The position numbers and the translations under genes are program-made. A stretch of DNA of 64,000 nt from Planctomycetota bacterium (lineage in GTDB: Bacteria; Planctomycetota; B15-G4; SIAN01), in assembly GCA_028289345.1 (NCBI GenBank), contig JANQQL010000033.1, forward strand, positions 248,001-312,000. Direction: 5' to 3'. Of this stretch, positions 51,199-60,604 are shown in pieces; position 1 is the stretch's first letter, and each line of letters starts with the position of its first letter. The notes below the pieces were generated by a model. It ran no database searches and had not been told where the DNA came from. It worked only from the letters and a program-made list of their open reading frames with translations.

Positions 51199-51939
51199 TC
51201 AGAACCCCACTTTGCGCATCACGAATCGGGGCAGGCAGCGAATCACCATCATCACGAAGCGCCAGGGACCCGGGGTGTACACTTCGGGCTCACCCCGAGA
51301 CAACGCCCGCACCACCCGCGTCGCCACTTGCTCCGGGGTCCCAGCGAAGGGGGGGGGCTCCAATCCTTCGGTCATCCCGGTTTTCACGAAACCCGGTTTG
51401 ACACAGATCGTGACCAGTCCCTTCTCTCGATCGCGGTGGTCGAGGCCCTCCAGGTAGCGGGACAACCCCGCTTTGGAGGAACCATACAGAACCACCGGTT
51501 TGCGACCGCGCTCACCCGCCACGGAGCTGAAGACACAGAGCGTCCCGCCGCCTCGTTCCAGGAGCCGCCGCCGGACGTTTTCACAGAAGACCACGGTGTT
51601 GGTGAAGTTCACGGTGAGCATGCGACGCGCGAACTCCGGGTCTTCTTCCAGCTTCTCTTGAGTGCCGAACAACCCAGCCGTGATCACCACGGTATCGAAT
51701 CCACCGAGGGCCTCGTCCGCCGCATCCAGGGCCGCGTCGAACCCGCTCGGATCCTCGAGATCGCAGATCGCGGTCGGAACCTGCGCCTGACCCGCCGAGC
51801 GGTGTTCGAGGTCCTTCGCGCACTTCTCCAAATCTGAGCTCTGGCGTCCGAGCAGGAACACCGAATCCCCGCGTTCCACCAGGGCTCGTGCGACGGCACG
51901 TCCCATGCCTCGGGTGCCTCCCAAGATCACCGTCTTCAC
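51199..51939 (-). CDS. Short-chain dehydrogenase, DprE2-like
   Basis: A 246-residue SDR with the NAD(P)-binding motif GGTRGMGRAVA at the N-terminus, NFTNTVVF, catalytic Ser in VFSSVAG and YGSSKAG (YxxxK). GTG at 51939 begins exactly at the first strand and overlaps the stop of the oxidase gene (GTGA). In actinobacteria DprE1/DprE2 together epimerise decaprenylphosphoryl ribose to arabinose; the pairing here suggests a similar sugar-lipid oxidation and reduction. The C-terminus (FVMMVIRCLPRFVMRKVGF) is hydrophobic and basic, suggesting membrane association, as with DprE2. Confidence 0.75.
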   Translation of the reverse strand: MKTVILGGTRGMGRAVARALVERGDSVFLLGRQSSDLEKCAKDLEHRSAGQAQVPTAICDLEDPSGFDAALDAADEALGGFDTVVITAGLFGTQEKLEEDPEFARRMLTVNFTNTVVFCENVRRRLLERGGGTLCVFSSVAGERGRKPVVLYGSSKAGLSRYLEGLDHRDREKGLVTICVKPGFVKTGMTEGLEPPPFAGTPEQVATRVVRALSRGEPEVYTPGPWRFVMMVIRCLPRFVMRKVGF

Positions 51940-53303
51940 TCGGAATCTCCTAGAACGCGGATCGATTGGGCGCTCTTCAGTCGTTGCTCGGGGTCCCAAC
52001 GGCGGCGCACTTGATTCCATGGGGCGAGCCGAGGTTCCATCGCCGCGAAGTCCTCAGGGCGGGTGAAGGCATCTTTGGCAAGATACACTCGGCCCTCTTC
52101 GCGAATGACCAGTTCATTCAGCGCGTCGATGAGTTGCGGAGTGTCCGGTCGAACCGCGATGTCGAGAGCGATCGAAATCCCTGGCTTCGGAAATGAAAGC
52201 ATTCCGCGCCCTTCCGCACCGCAATCCTTGATCACACACAGAAACGATGCCCCTCCCTTGCTGGTGAGGAGCTCCAGGAACCGGCGCGCGGCCCCTCGGC
52301 CTGACGATTCTGGCATGACGCATTGGTACTGAGTGAAACCGTGCTTGCCGTAGATCAAGTTCCAGTGGTTCACCATGTCCAAGGGATAGAAGAAGGAATC
52401 CGGATGCAAGATGCCCTTCTGGAACCTGGAAACGTGCTTCCAGTAGTAGAGGGTATTGAATGCTTGGACCGTCGGCCGTCCCAACACCCAGGAGGGAAAC
52501 TCGAAGGGCACGGTGAAACGCTTCTTGAAAGCCGGTGGCTTGGAAGGAGCGAGGTAGGGATGAGCCCAGCGCCCTTTCTGTAGGATGCCACGTCCCATCG
52601 ACGAACCTCGAGAGATGCAGTCGATCCACCCCACGGTGTAGGGCCAGTCGGGGCCGGCTTCCTTCAGGCCGCGAATGAAGTCGTCGATGTCGCGGATCCG
52701 CTCGCTCTCACACCAAATCCATGGAGAGGGGATTTTCTCGAGAGCAAACTCGACCTCGAGGATGTGACCCGTCAGTCCCATGCCGCCAATGGTGGCAAGG
52801 AACAGTTCGCGATTTTCTTCCTCCGAGCAGGTAACGATCTCGCCACTCGCAATCCGCATCCGCAAGGATCGCACGTGTTCACCGAAGCAGCCCTTCTGGT
52901 GATGATTCTTCCCGTGAACGTCCGCGGCCACCATGCCCCCAAGGGTCACGAACTGAGTTCCGGGAGAAACCGGAGTGAACCATCGTTTGCGCAAGAAAAG
53001 CCGATTGAGCTCGAACAGAGACAGGCCCGCTTCCGCGCGAATTCGACCGCTGGTGACGTCGAAGTCCAGGATCCGATCCGCCAGAGTTGTTCCCGCGACC
53101 TCGGGATGCGAGGCGGGAGGAAGGGATGAGTCCCCATAAGAACGGCCGAGCCCGCGGCACAGAACGGCCCCTTCCGTCAGCCGTTCTAGGTCTTCGGAAA
53201 GCACCTGTCGCCCAGGCTGGAACAGCCGACCCCAGCCCGAGAGTCGAGGGGGCGGGGAGCCGTTGCGGGAAGAGGCGGCTGGGGGCGAATTCGGGCGGGT
53301 CAT
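51936..53303 (-). CDS. FAD-dependent oxidase, DprE1-like
   Basis: A 455-residue VAO/PCMH-type flavoenzyme. GRSYGDSSLPP, VSPGTQFVTLGGMVAADVHGKNHHQKG (key parts GTQFVTLGG and VHGKNHH) and IGGMGLTGHI are those of DprE1, the HGKNHH including the FAD-contacting His. LAKDAFTRPEDF matches the catalytic Lys segment. The cysteine hit by benzothiazinones in mycobacteria is not evident. The ATG at 53303 is used; an in-frame ATG at 53375 has a better GGAG site and would add 24 residues. Upstream lies mqnA, 125 bases away. Likely oxidises a polyprenylphosphate-linked sugar in envelope polysaccharide synthesis. Confidence 0.75.
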   Translation of the reverse strand: MTRPNSPPAASSRNGSPPPRLSGWGRLFQPGRQVLSEDLERLTEGAVLCRGLGRSYGDSSLPPASHPEVAGTTLADRILDFDVTSGRIRAEAGLSLFELNRLFLRKRWFTPVSPGTQFVTLGGMVAADVHGKNHHQKGCFGEHVRSLRMRIASGEIVTCSEEENRELFLATIGGMGLTGHILEVEFALEKIPSPWIWCESERIRDIDDFIRGLKEAGPDWPYTVGWIDCISRGSSMGRGILQKGRWAHPYLAPSKPPAFKKRFTVPFEFPSWVLGRPTVQAFNTLYYWKHVSRFQKGILHPDSFFYPLDMVNHWNLIYGKHGFTQYQCVMPESSGRGAARRFLELLTSKGGASFLCVIKDCGAEGRGMLSFPKPGISIALDIAVRPDTPQLIDALNELVIREEGRVYLAKDAFTRPEDFAAMEPRLAPWNQVRRRWDPEQRLKSAQSIRVLGDSE

Positions 53304-53428
53304 TTTGGGCAGTATCGGACGACGAGTGGGTCCGGGCACAGTTTCTACAGCCACGGCGCCCTCATCAGCCGCCATTCCCGGCTCCGTTCGACTCCCGGAG
53401 CCAGGTTCGCCCCCGGGGTCTGCGCCGA

Positions 53429-54232
53429 TCACACCACCTGAACTCGTGCGCCAAGGAACGGCACGTCGTGTTTGGTGCAGAGACCGTGCTCGACGGCGAT
53501 GTCTCGGAAACGCTCCAACCCCTTGATCTCTCGCTCGCCGAGCTGGTAGCGCAGGTTGCGCGTCAGATACTGGGTCAGCCCAGCCGCCGGCAACCCAAGC
53601 TGCTTGGCTGCGTTCTGAGCGATCCGCGGACGCTCCGGCAGGCCGCGGTCGCGGGCTTTCATCAGAATGGGAAGGATCTGATCGGTCGCCGCGTCTTTGT
53701 GACAGGCCCAAACGGCGTAAACGAAGGGGAGCCCGGTCCGTTCGGTCCAAAGCCGGCCCAGATCCGTCACTTGACGCTCGCCAGGATTGGCTCGCAGAGC
53801 CGCATCGCCGATCAGAAGGACGGCATCCGCATCGACTTCGTCCGGGGTTTCCGTGGGCTTGATGTCGACGAACTCGACTTCCAGGTTCTCAAAGAAATCC
53901 CAGAAGATCAGTCGCGTGAGGGTCGCCGCGGAGCGGCTGCTGAGATCCAGCGCAATGGTCTGGGCGCTGCTCAAATCGCCCCGGGAATAGATCTTGACGC
54001 TCTTGATCGGCCCTTCGGAGCAGACGCCGATGTCCGGCAGCATTCGGAAGTCGGGATTACGGAAGCACTCGATGGCGGACACCAGGGCCACGTCCAAACG
54101 CCCCTTCTTGAGCAGCTCGCACAGCTCCGAGGGAGACTTGGCGACGAGCTGGACGTTGCGCTCTTTTTCCAGTCCATAGACCAGGGGACGAGCGTTCAGA
54201 TAATCCACGGTTCCGATTCGAGTCTTGGGCAT
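53429..54232 (-). CDS. mqnA: Chorismate dehydratase MqnA
   Basis: A 267-residue MqnA-type enzyme, first step of the futalosine route to menaquinone (chorismate to 3-enolpyruvyl-benzoate). The periplasmic-binding-like fold begins RIGTVDYLNARPLVYGL, then ELLKKGRLDVALVSAIEC, LDLSSRSAATLTRLIF, ADAVLLIGDAALR and LPFVYAVWACHK. It lies downstream of mqnC and mqnE on the same strand, separated by 93 bases. The presence of MqnA, MqnC and MqnE but not MqnB/MqnD in the window suggests the rest is elsewhere. Confidence 0.9.
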   Translation of the reverse strand: MPKTRIGTVDYLNARPLVYGLEKERNVQLVAKSPSELCELLKKGRLDVALVSAIECFRNPDFRMLPDIGVCSEGPIKSVKIYSRGDLSSAQTIALDLSSRSAATLTRLIFWDFFENLEVEFVDIKPTETPDEVDADAVLLIGDAALRANPGERQVTDLGRLWTERTGLPFVYAVWACHKDAATDQILPILMKARDRGLPERPRIAQNAAKQLGLPAAGLTQYLTRNLRYQLGEREIKGLERFRDIAVEHGLCTKHDVPFLGARVQVV

Positions 54233-54325
54233 GGGGCTCCTCAGGTCCCGGAGGGGGGCTGGATGAGAGAGGTGGGGGTCGGCGTCGAAATCATCGTCCG
54301 GAAGGCAAGCGAGCGAACTTGGGGT

Positions 54326-55465
54326 TCAGGAGGGAACGGGAAATCGCTGGGTGTAGGTCGTGTCTCTCTCGACTGGTTCCCGTCCTGCTTCCCGAATGAG
54401 CCGGATCAGCTCGTCCCTGGTGACTCCCAGTGGCGAATCCGCACCGGCATCATGGGTGATCTTTTCCTCGACGACCGTCCCGTCCATGTCATCGGCGCCG
54501 TAGCGTAGGGCAACCTGCGCTACCCCCAGTCCGTGCATGATCCAGTAGGTCTTCAGATGGTCGATGTTGTCGACCATCAGTCGAGAGACCGCGATTGTGC
54601 GAATGTCCAGGATACCCGTTGGCCCCGGAAGATGGGAGAGCTCGGTGTTCGCGGGATGAAAAGCCAGGGGAATAAAGGTCAGGAACCCACCGGTCTCGTC
54701 CTGCAATTCGCGGATCCGCACCATGTGCCGGACCAGCTCCTCGGGAGTCTCGATGTGTCCGTAGAGCATGGTGGCATTCATCGGGATTCCACGGCTCTGA
54801 ACCGCGCGGGCGGTCGCCAACCAGTCGTCCGCCGTCAGCTTCCCCGGGAACAGTTCCTGGTGAACCCGATCGGACAAGACCTCCACCCCGCCGCCCGGGC
54901 AGGACCCCAGGCCGGCATCCAGAAGGTCATCCAACACCGCATCGACGCTTCGCTTGCCGATCCGCGCCAGCCACTCCACCTCGATCATGGTGTAGGCCTT
55001 GAGGTGAATCTCCGGCTTCTCTTCCTTGATCACCCGCAACAGGTCCACGTAGTACTCGTAAGGCAGCTTCGGATCGATGCCACCAACGATGTGCACCTCG
55101 CGCAGGTCCGGTTCGAACTCGTCGCGAGCCATTTGACGAACCTGCTCCAGGGACATTCGATAACCGCCTGGATCTCCCGCTTTCTTGGCAAACGCGCAGA
55201 ACTTGCAGGTGTAGATGCAGAAATTCGATGGGTTCAAGTGTCGATTCACAACGAAAAACGCATCGTTGCCATGCCGCCGCTCGCGCTCTTCGTTCGCGAT
55301 TCGTCCCAAGCGATGGACGTCGCGGGCATGCATGAGGAACACACCGTCTTCGTAGTCCAAGCGCTGCCCTTGATGGACCTTGGCCTCGATTTCGGCAAAG
55401 CGCGGGCCCTCGTCCGCAAAGGCGCGGGACACGGAACGTGGAGGAAGGGAGGTCGCCGGATTCAT
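54326..55465 (-). CDS. mqnE: Aminodeoxyfutalosine synthase MqnE (radical SAM)
   Basis: A 379-residue radical SAM enzyme that joins 3-enolpyruvyl-benzoate to adenosine. The cluster motif CIYTCKFCAF (CxxxCxxC) follows VVNRHLNPSNF. HIVGGIDPKLPYEYYVDLL, MIEVEWLARIGKRS, GLGSCPGGGVEVL and MLYGHIETPEELVRHM are typical of MqnE. The start ATG overlaps the mqnC stop by 4 bases. The C-terminus YTQRFPVPS is normal length. Confidence 0.92.
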   Translation of the reverse strand: MNPATSLPPRSVSRAFADEGPRFAEIEAKVHQGQRLDYEDGVFLMHARDVHRLGRIANEERERRHGNDAFFVVNRHLNPSNFCIYTCKFCAFAKKAGDPGGYRMSLEQVRQMARDEFEPDLREVHIVGGIDPKLPYEYYVDLLRVIKEEKPEIHLKAYTMIEVEWLARIGKRSVDAVLDDLLDAGLGSCPGGGVEVLSDRVHQELFPGKLTADDWLATARAVQSRGIPMNATMLYGHIETPEELVRHMVRIRELQDETGGFLTFIPLAFHPANTELSHLPGPTGILDIRTIAVSRLMVDNIDHLKTYWIMHGLGVAQVALRYGADDMDGTVVEEKITHDAGADSPLGVTRDELIRLIREAGREPVERDTTYTQRFPVPS

Positions 55466-56598
55466 GACGCAAGGACCTCATAGGACATGGTGCGCCGAGC
55501 CGGGACAAAACCGGCGGCACGAATCGTCGTTTCGATTTCCTGCATGGTGATCAGGCACTGGGTGCCGGCGGCGGAAACCACGTTCTCTTCCAGCATGGTG
55601 CCGCCAAAGTCGTCGCAGCCAAAGAACAAGCCCATCTGTCCCAGCTTGTCACCTTGGGTCACGAACGAGGTCTGCTGATGGTCGAAGTTGTCGAGCATCA
55701 CGCGCGCCACGGCATTCATGCGAAGGAACTCGTTGGCTCCGGTGCGCGGCAAGTCGAGTTCGCTTCCCCCGGGCTGGAAGGGCCAGCAGATGAACGCCGT
55801 AAACCCGCCGGTTTCATCCTGTAGCTCGCGAAGCCGCAACAGGTGCTCGACTCGCTCGGCGGGGGTCTCGACGTGGCCGTACATCATGGTCGCGGTGGTT
55901 CGCATCCCATGCTGATGAGCGATACGCATCACCCCGAGCCAGTCATCCGTCATCGACTTGCCCGGGGCAATCTCGCGCCGAACCCGGTCCACCAGGATCT
56001 CCGCACCGCCGCCGGGGATGCTGTTCAGACCGGCCTTCTGCAAACGTCCCACCACTTCTTCGAGGGAAATCTTCGACACCCGCGAGACGTGGGACACTTC
56101 CGAGGGGGATAGCCCGTGAATGTGCAGGTCCGGGTAGCGCTCTCGAATCGATCGAAACAAGTCTTCGTAGTAATCGATCCCGAGATCGGGATGGTGGCCC
56201 CCTTGCATCAAGATCTGCACACCACCGACTTCCATGAGCTCGTCGATCTTGCGGAAGATCTCGTCTTTCGGAAGCACGTAACCTTCGGGATCTCCCGGAA
56301 GGCGATCGAAAGCACAAAAACGACATTTCGCGATGCAAACGTTGGTGGGATTGATGTTGCGATCGACGATGTAGGTCACTCGTGGCTCCGGGTTCTTCCG
56401 GAACCGGACTTCCATCGCCAACTCGCCGAGAACGGGCAGTTCGTTGCAGGAAAGCAGCGCCAACCCGTCCTCTGCCGAGAGTCGTTCTCCGGCACGAACC
56501 TTTTCGGCAACTTCGCGCCAATCGCGACTGGAACGACGGAGATCAGTCGGACGGGTCGCTTGCTCAGAGTTTTCCACGGAGCGCGATCGAACGATCAT
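55462..56598 (-). CDS. mqnC: Dehypoxanthinyl-futalosine cyclase MqnC (radical SAM)
   Basis: A 378-residue radical SAM cyclase of the futalosine pathway. Motif CIAKCRFCAF follows YIVDRNINPTNV, which separates MqnC from MqnE. QILMQGGHHPDLGIDYYEDLF, LSPSEVSHVSRVSKIS, AGLNSIPGGGAEILVDRVR and MMYGHVETPAERVEHLLRLR-type segments (key parts IPGGGAEIL and MYGHVETPAERVEH) follow. First gene of the mqnC-mqnE pair, divergent from glyS with 211 bases between. Confidence 0.92.
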   Translation of the reverse strand: MIVRSRSVENSEQATRPTDLRRSSRDWREVAEKVRAGERLSAEDGLALLSCNELPVLGELAMEVRFRKNPEPRVTYIVDRNINPTNVCIAKCRFCAFDRLPGDPEGYVLPKDEIFRKIDELMEVGGVQILMQGGHHPDLGIDYYEDLFRSIRERYPDLHIHGLSPSEVSHVSRVSKISLEEVVGRLQKAGLNSIPGGGAEILVDRVRREIAPGKSMTDDWLGVMRIAHQHGMRTTATMMYGHVETPAERVEHLLRLRELQDETGGFTAFICWPFQPGGSELDLPRTGANEFLRMNAVARVMLDNFDHQQTSFVTQGDKLGQMGLFFGCDDFGGTMLEENVVSAAGTQCLITMQEIETTIRAAGFVPARRTMSYEVLAS

Positions 56599-56809
56599 CG
56601 AGCAGACATCCTCGGGCGAGCTTGTCAGGAAGACAAAAAGGAATCGTTCAGAATAAGAACGGAGCGCGGACAGGTAAATCCTTGAGATTGATTTTCAGTG
56701 CCGTGGCCCCTATGAAGGCAGATTTTCTCGCGCTCCGCGAGAAAGCACGTTGCCTGGTCGGCAGATTCGTCGCTCCGGAGCGGGCACCTCAACCGAGAAG
56801 GACCCATTC

Positions 56810-58159
56810 ATGCCTGCGGAAGACACCATGGCCAAGCTGGTTTCCTTGAGCAAGCGGAGGGGTTTCGTGTACCCCGCCAGCGAGATCTACGGGGGTCTGG
56901 CTTCGTCTTGGGACTACGGTCCGCTCGGTGTGGAACTGAAGCGCAACGTCAAGGATGCATGGTGGCAAGCCACCGTGCAGGAGCGCGATGATGTGGTGGG
57001 CCTCGACTCCGCCATTCTGCAGAGTCCGGAGGTGTGGCGTGCTTCCGGTCACGTCGACAACTTCACCGATCCTTTGATCGACTGCAAGAAGTGCAAAGGG
57101 AGGTTTCGAGCAGACGATCTGCAGAATCAATACTGCCCAGAGAAACCGTCGAAGCATCCAGGAGAGTGCGAGGGCGAGCTCACCGAAGCCCGTCAATTCA
57201 ATCTCATGTTCAAGACCTTTGTCGGCCCGGTGGAGGAAGACGCCTCCGTCGCCTATCTGCGTCCGGAAACCGCGCAAGGCATCTTCATCAACTTCTCCAA
57301 CGTGCTGACCAGTAGCCGACGCAAGCCTCCCTTCGGGATCGCCCAAATCGGCAAGTCGTTCCGCAACGAAATCACTCCCGGCAATTTCTTGTTTCGCACC
57401 CGCGAATTCGAACAGATGGAGATGGAGTTTTTCGTTCCGCCCGACGACTGGGAGCGTTGGTACCAAGAATGGCAGAAGACGCGATTCGAGTGGTACGTCG
57501 ACCTTGGCGTCCGCCGCGATCGGCTGCGTTTGCGGGAACACGGAGCGGACGAGCTCGCGCACTACTCGCGCGCTTGCAGCGACGTGGAGTACGAGTTCCC
57601 ATTCGGCTGGTCCGAGCTGGAGGGAATCGCTTTTCGAACCGACTACGATCTCCTGCAACACACCGAGCGCAGTGGCAAGCCGCTCAAGTTCTTTGACCCC
57701 CAGTCCAAAGAGCACTACACGCCGTACGTCATCGAACCCGCCGCCGGCTGCGACCGAGCCACCTTGGCCTTCCTGTGTGACGCCTACACCGAAGAACAGG
57801 TCGAAGGCGAGGAGCGAGTGGTTCTCAAGCTGCATCCTCGCTTGGCCCCGATCAAAGCGGCATTCCTCCCATTGGTGAAGAAAGAGGGGATGCCGGAACG
57901 GGCTCGCAAGCTGCAACAGGCGGTCTCCCGACGTTTCCCGACCTTCTTCGACGCGGCCGCCGCGATTGGCCGCCGCTATCGCCGGCAAGACGAAGTTGGC
58001 ACGCCCTACTGTGTCACCATCGATGGCCAGACCGCGGAAGATCAGGCGGTCACCGTTCGTGACCGCGACAGCATGACTCAGGAAAGGGTCGCCGAAGACC
58101 AGCTCCTCTCTTTCTTGGACGAGCGCATCCACGGCTCTCTGACCAGCGCGGACGGCTGA
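56810..58159 (+). CDS. glyQS: Glycyl-tRNA synthetase (alpha2 type)
   Basis: A 449-residue class II synthetase that charges tRNA-Gly. The start at 56810 has AGAAGG ten bases upstream; the open frame extends to 56750. GLASSWDYGPLGVELKRNVK, ACGHVDNF-like SGHVDNFTDP, zinc-type cysteines in CKKCKGRF and QYC, RPETAQGIFINFSN, the motif 2 GKSFRNEITP and motif 3 EPAAGCDRATLAFL are typical of the bacterial/archaeal/eukaryotic dimeric form rather than the alpha2beta2 form. The C-terminal anticodon-binding domain ends DERIHGSLTSADG and is complete. Confidence 0.93.
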   Translation: MPAEDTMAKLVSLSKRRGFVYPASEIYGGLASSWDYGPLGVELKRNVKDAWWQATVQERDDVVGLDSAILQSPEVWRASGHVDNFTDPLIDCKKCKGRFRADDLQNQYCPEKPSKHPGECEGELTEARQFNLMFKTFVGPVEEDASVAYLRPETAQGIFINFSNVLTSSRRKPPFGIAQIGKSFRNEITPGNFLFRTREFEQMEMEFFVPPDDWERWYQEWQKTRFEWYVDLGVRRDRLRLREHGADELAHYSRACSDVEYEFPFGWSELEGIAFRTDYDLLQHTERSGKPLKFFDPQSKEHYTPYVIEPAAGCDRATLAFLCDAYTEEQVEGEERVVLKLHPRLAPIKAAFLPLVKKEGMPERARKLQQAVSRRFPTFFDAAAAIGRRYRRQDEVGTPYCVTIDGQTAEDQAVTVRDRDSMTQERVAEDQLLSFLDERIHGSLTSADG

Positions 58160-58190
58160 TGAGTCGACGGGTCGTGCAGAGAGTGGTTCC

Positions 58191-59948
58191 GTGAACTTTT
58201 CTTCCTCCGACAACCGCGTGCAAGGGATCGGTGTGGCGCCGGGAGTGGCGTGGGGGCCGCTGGTGTTGCTGCCTGGCAAGATTCATTCGGTGCCGCGCCG
58301 CGCCCTGAGCCAGGGAGCCTTGGACGGCGAAGTCACCCGATTTCGCGGCGCCCTCGAAGAAGCGGAAAGAGAGTTCCGGCAGCAGACGATCGAGTTTGGC
58401 GGCGATCTCGATGAAGCGGAGCGTCGGATCTTCGACACCCACCTCCACCTCTATCAAGACGACGTGTTCCGCGAGGCCATCGAGAAGCGGATCCAAGACG
58501 GCAAGATCAATGCGGAAGCCGCGATTCTGGACGAGATCCAGCATCTGACCGGCGTCTTGCAAGGGATGGACTCCTTGTTCCGCGAACGCCAAGCCGACAT
58601 TCGAGACGTCGGACAACGCATCAACCGCATCCTGCTCAATCAAGCTCAGGCGTCGCTCATCGGCGGGACCGAGCCATTCATCTTGTACGCCCGGGAGCTC
58701 CTTCCCTCGGACACGCTGACGGTCGACCGGACGCGGCTGCTGGGAATCGTGACCGAGCTCGGCGGCGCCGCCAGCCACGTGGCGATCCTCGCTCGTGCCT
58801 TCGACATCCCCGCGGTGTCGGGCATTCGAGATCTCGAATCTCGGGTGCGCCCCGGCTTCACGATCGCGGTGGATGGCACCCACGGACAGGTCTGGCTGGA
58901 GCCGACGGCGGAGCAAACCGACGAACTCGAACAAGCACGGAGTCGGCATCTTCAGGAACGCGAGCGTTGGAATGTCCGCGCCAGTGCTCGAGCTCGGGCT
59001 GAAGACGAAGCCGGGATCCGCGTGCTTCTCAACATCGAGAACTTCGAAGCGCTTCGGCCCGAGGTGCTGGCCAGCATTGACGGAATCGGTTTGTACCGCA
59101 CCGAGTTCCTGTTCATGGGTCGAGATCTGTTCCCCTCGGAAGAGGAGCAGTTCGAGTTCTACCGCGGGGTCGTCGAAAGGATTGGGGATCGTGAGGTCAC
59201 CTTCCGCATCATCGATGTCGGCGGGGACAAGCCCCTCAGCTACTTGAGCATTCCCAAAGAGCTGAATCCCTCCCTCGGCTGGCGGGGCATTCGTCTGACC
59301 TTCGAGTGGCCGGACTTGCTGATTCCGCAGTTGCGAGCCCTGCTGCGGGCCTCTCGCTTCGGCAAGGTCAAGATCATGCTGCCCATGATCACGACCGTCG
59401 AAGAACTCCGCCAAGCGAAGGAGTTGCTCTCCCAGCTTCGCGATGACTTGATCAAACAGGGGGAGGACATCCCCGGGTTGCCGCCCCTCGGCGTCATGAT
59501 CGAGGTGCCCGCTGCCGCCATGGCGTCCGAGGACCTGGCTGCCGAGGCGGATTTTCTTTCCATCGGAACCAACGACCTGGGTCAATACTTCTTCGCCGTC
59601 GATCGCAACAACCTGCAGGTGGCGAGGCTCTACCAACCCCTCCATCCGGCGATGCTGCGGCTGCTGAAGAACGTGATTGATGCGGCGGACCGCCAGAACA
59701 CCGAAGTCTCGGTCTGCGGAGAGATGGCCGGCGAGGCGTTTCCCGTGCTGGCGTTGATGGGACTGGGCTTGCGGCGCTTCTCGATGTCGCCCTCCCACGT
59801 GCCAGAGGCTCGCTGGATCATGGAGATGTTCCAGCCCGACGAGGCGGCCGCTCTGGTCAACCATCTCCTCGACCTCAAGACCGAGGCCGAGGTTCGCTCC
59901 CTCCTGCAGCAGGCTGTTCAGGAGCGCAGCGAAGCCTCCCAGTCCTGA
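58191..59948 (+). CDS. ptsI: PTS enzyme I (PEP-protein phosphotransferase)
   Basis: A 585-residue enzyme I that takes phosphate from phosphoenolpyruvate and passes it to HPr. The phosphohistidine is His196 in GGAASHVAILARAFDIPAV (typical GGxxSHxAI), with the HPr-binding helical domain before it (EEAEREFRQQ, FDTHLHLYQDD). The PEP domain has LYRTEFLFM, DVGGDKPLSYL, GWRGIRLTFE, IMLPMITTVEELR, GVMIEVPAAA, SIGTNDLGQY and SVCGEMAG. The start is GTG 31 bases after glyS. No HPr, EII or ptsP-type GAF domain is nearby, so a regulatory PTS role is possible. Confidence 0.92.
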   Translation: MNFSSSDNRVQGIGVAPGVAWGPLVLLPGKIHSVPRRALSQGALDGEVTRFRGALEEAEREFRQQTIEFGGDLDEAERRIFDTHLHLYQDDVFREAIEKRIQDGKINAEAAILDEIQHLTGVLQGMDSLFRERQADIRDVGQRINRILLNQAQASLIGGTEPFILYARELLPSDTLTVDRTRLLGIVTELGGAASHVAILARAFDIPAVSGIRDLESRVRPGFTIAVDGTHGQVWLEPTAEQTDELEQARSRHLQERERWNVRASARARAEDEAGIRVLLNIENFEALRPEVLASIDGIGLYRTEFLFMGRDLFPSEEEQFEFYRGVVERIGDREVTFRIIDVGGDKPLSYLSIPKELNPSLGWRGIRLTFEWPDLLIPQLRALLRASRFGKVKIMLPMITTVEELRQAKELLSQLRDDLIKQGEDIPGLPPLGVMIEVPAAAMASEDLAAEADFLSIGTNDLGQYFFAVDRNNLQVARLYQPLHPAMLRLLKNVIDAADRQNTEVSVCGEMAGEAFPVLALMGLGLRRFSMSPSHVPEARWIMEMFQPDEAAALVNHLLDLKTEAEVRSLLQQAVQERSEASQS

Positions 59949-60064
59949 CCTCAGAAAAACTTTCCTGGCTGCGGAATCCCCCAGATCGCTTGAGCGACCC
60001 TCCCGGTTCTTCCGAAGGGACACCTTGTACCGAAAGCGACTGCCAAGGCCGGAGAAGGTCTACC

Positions 60065-60454
60065 ATGAGTGATGCGAAATCGAACGATCAGGTCTACTCC
60101 CTGAAGGAATGGGAAGACGGGCGTGGGGTGTCGGTCGAGATCACGGCCAAATACCTGAACTACGACATCTCTGACGGGCTCAAAGCGCGGCTCCGCGAGA
60201 CCGTTCAGGAGAAACTTGATCGTGGGGTCCGTTACTTCGTCATGGACTTGACCAAGGTCAGCATTGTCGACTCCTGCGGCGTGGGGCTCATGATCGGCAT
60301 CCACAACTTGGTGCAGGAGAAGGAAGGCGTCCTGTACCTGACCGGGATCACTCGATTCCTCGAGAAGATCTTCCGGATGATGCACCTGGACCAATACTTC
60401 AACGTGGTCAGCACGGAAGAAGAGGTCCGAGAGTTGGTGGCAGCCACCGCCTGA
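60065..60454 (+). CDS. STAS-domain anti-sigma-factor antagonist
   Basis: A 129-residue STAS protein of the SpoIIAA/RsbV type. Strand-helix order is as expected and the phosphorylatable Ser70 lies in VDSCGVGLMIGIH (classical DSxGL). It begins with an unusual stretch, VYSLKEWEDGRGVSVEITAKYL. The ATG at 60065 has AGAAGG nine bases upstream. Phosphorylation by a partner-switching kinase would control its binding to an anti-sigma factor. No RsbW-type kinase is next to it, but a hybrid histidine kinase follows 150 bases later. Confidence 0.85.
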   Translation: MSDAKSNDQVYSLKEWEDGRGVSVEITAKYLNYDISDGLKARLRETVQEKLDRGVRYFVMDLTKVSIVDSCGVGLMIGIHNLVQEKEGVLYLTGITRFLEKIFRMMHLDQYFNVVSTEEEVRELVAATA

Positions 60455-60604
60455 CGGTCCTGCCGATCGACCCGTTGCCGCGGTCGCTTGGCTCCTGGAT
60501 GGAAGGCCCGCGCCCGCCGGGGAAGGTTTTTCTCACAGTGGCGGCAGCGCTGCTGGACGAAGGGACACCGGGGGAAGCGAAACAGCGGTGCGGGGGGTGC
60601 TTGC

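Noticed and set aside
56599..56809. T-box leader before the glycyl-tRNA synthetase gene
   Set aside because: No T-box sequence or antiterminator structure could be found in this short region.
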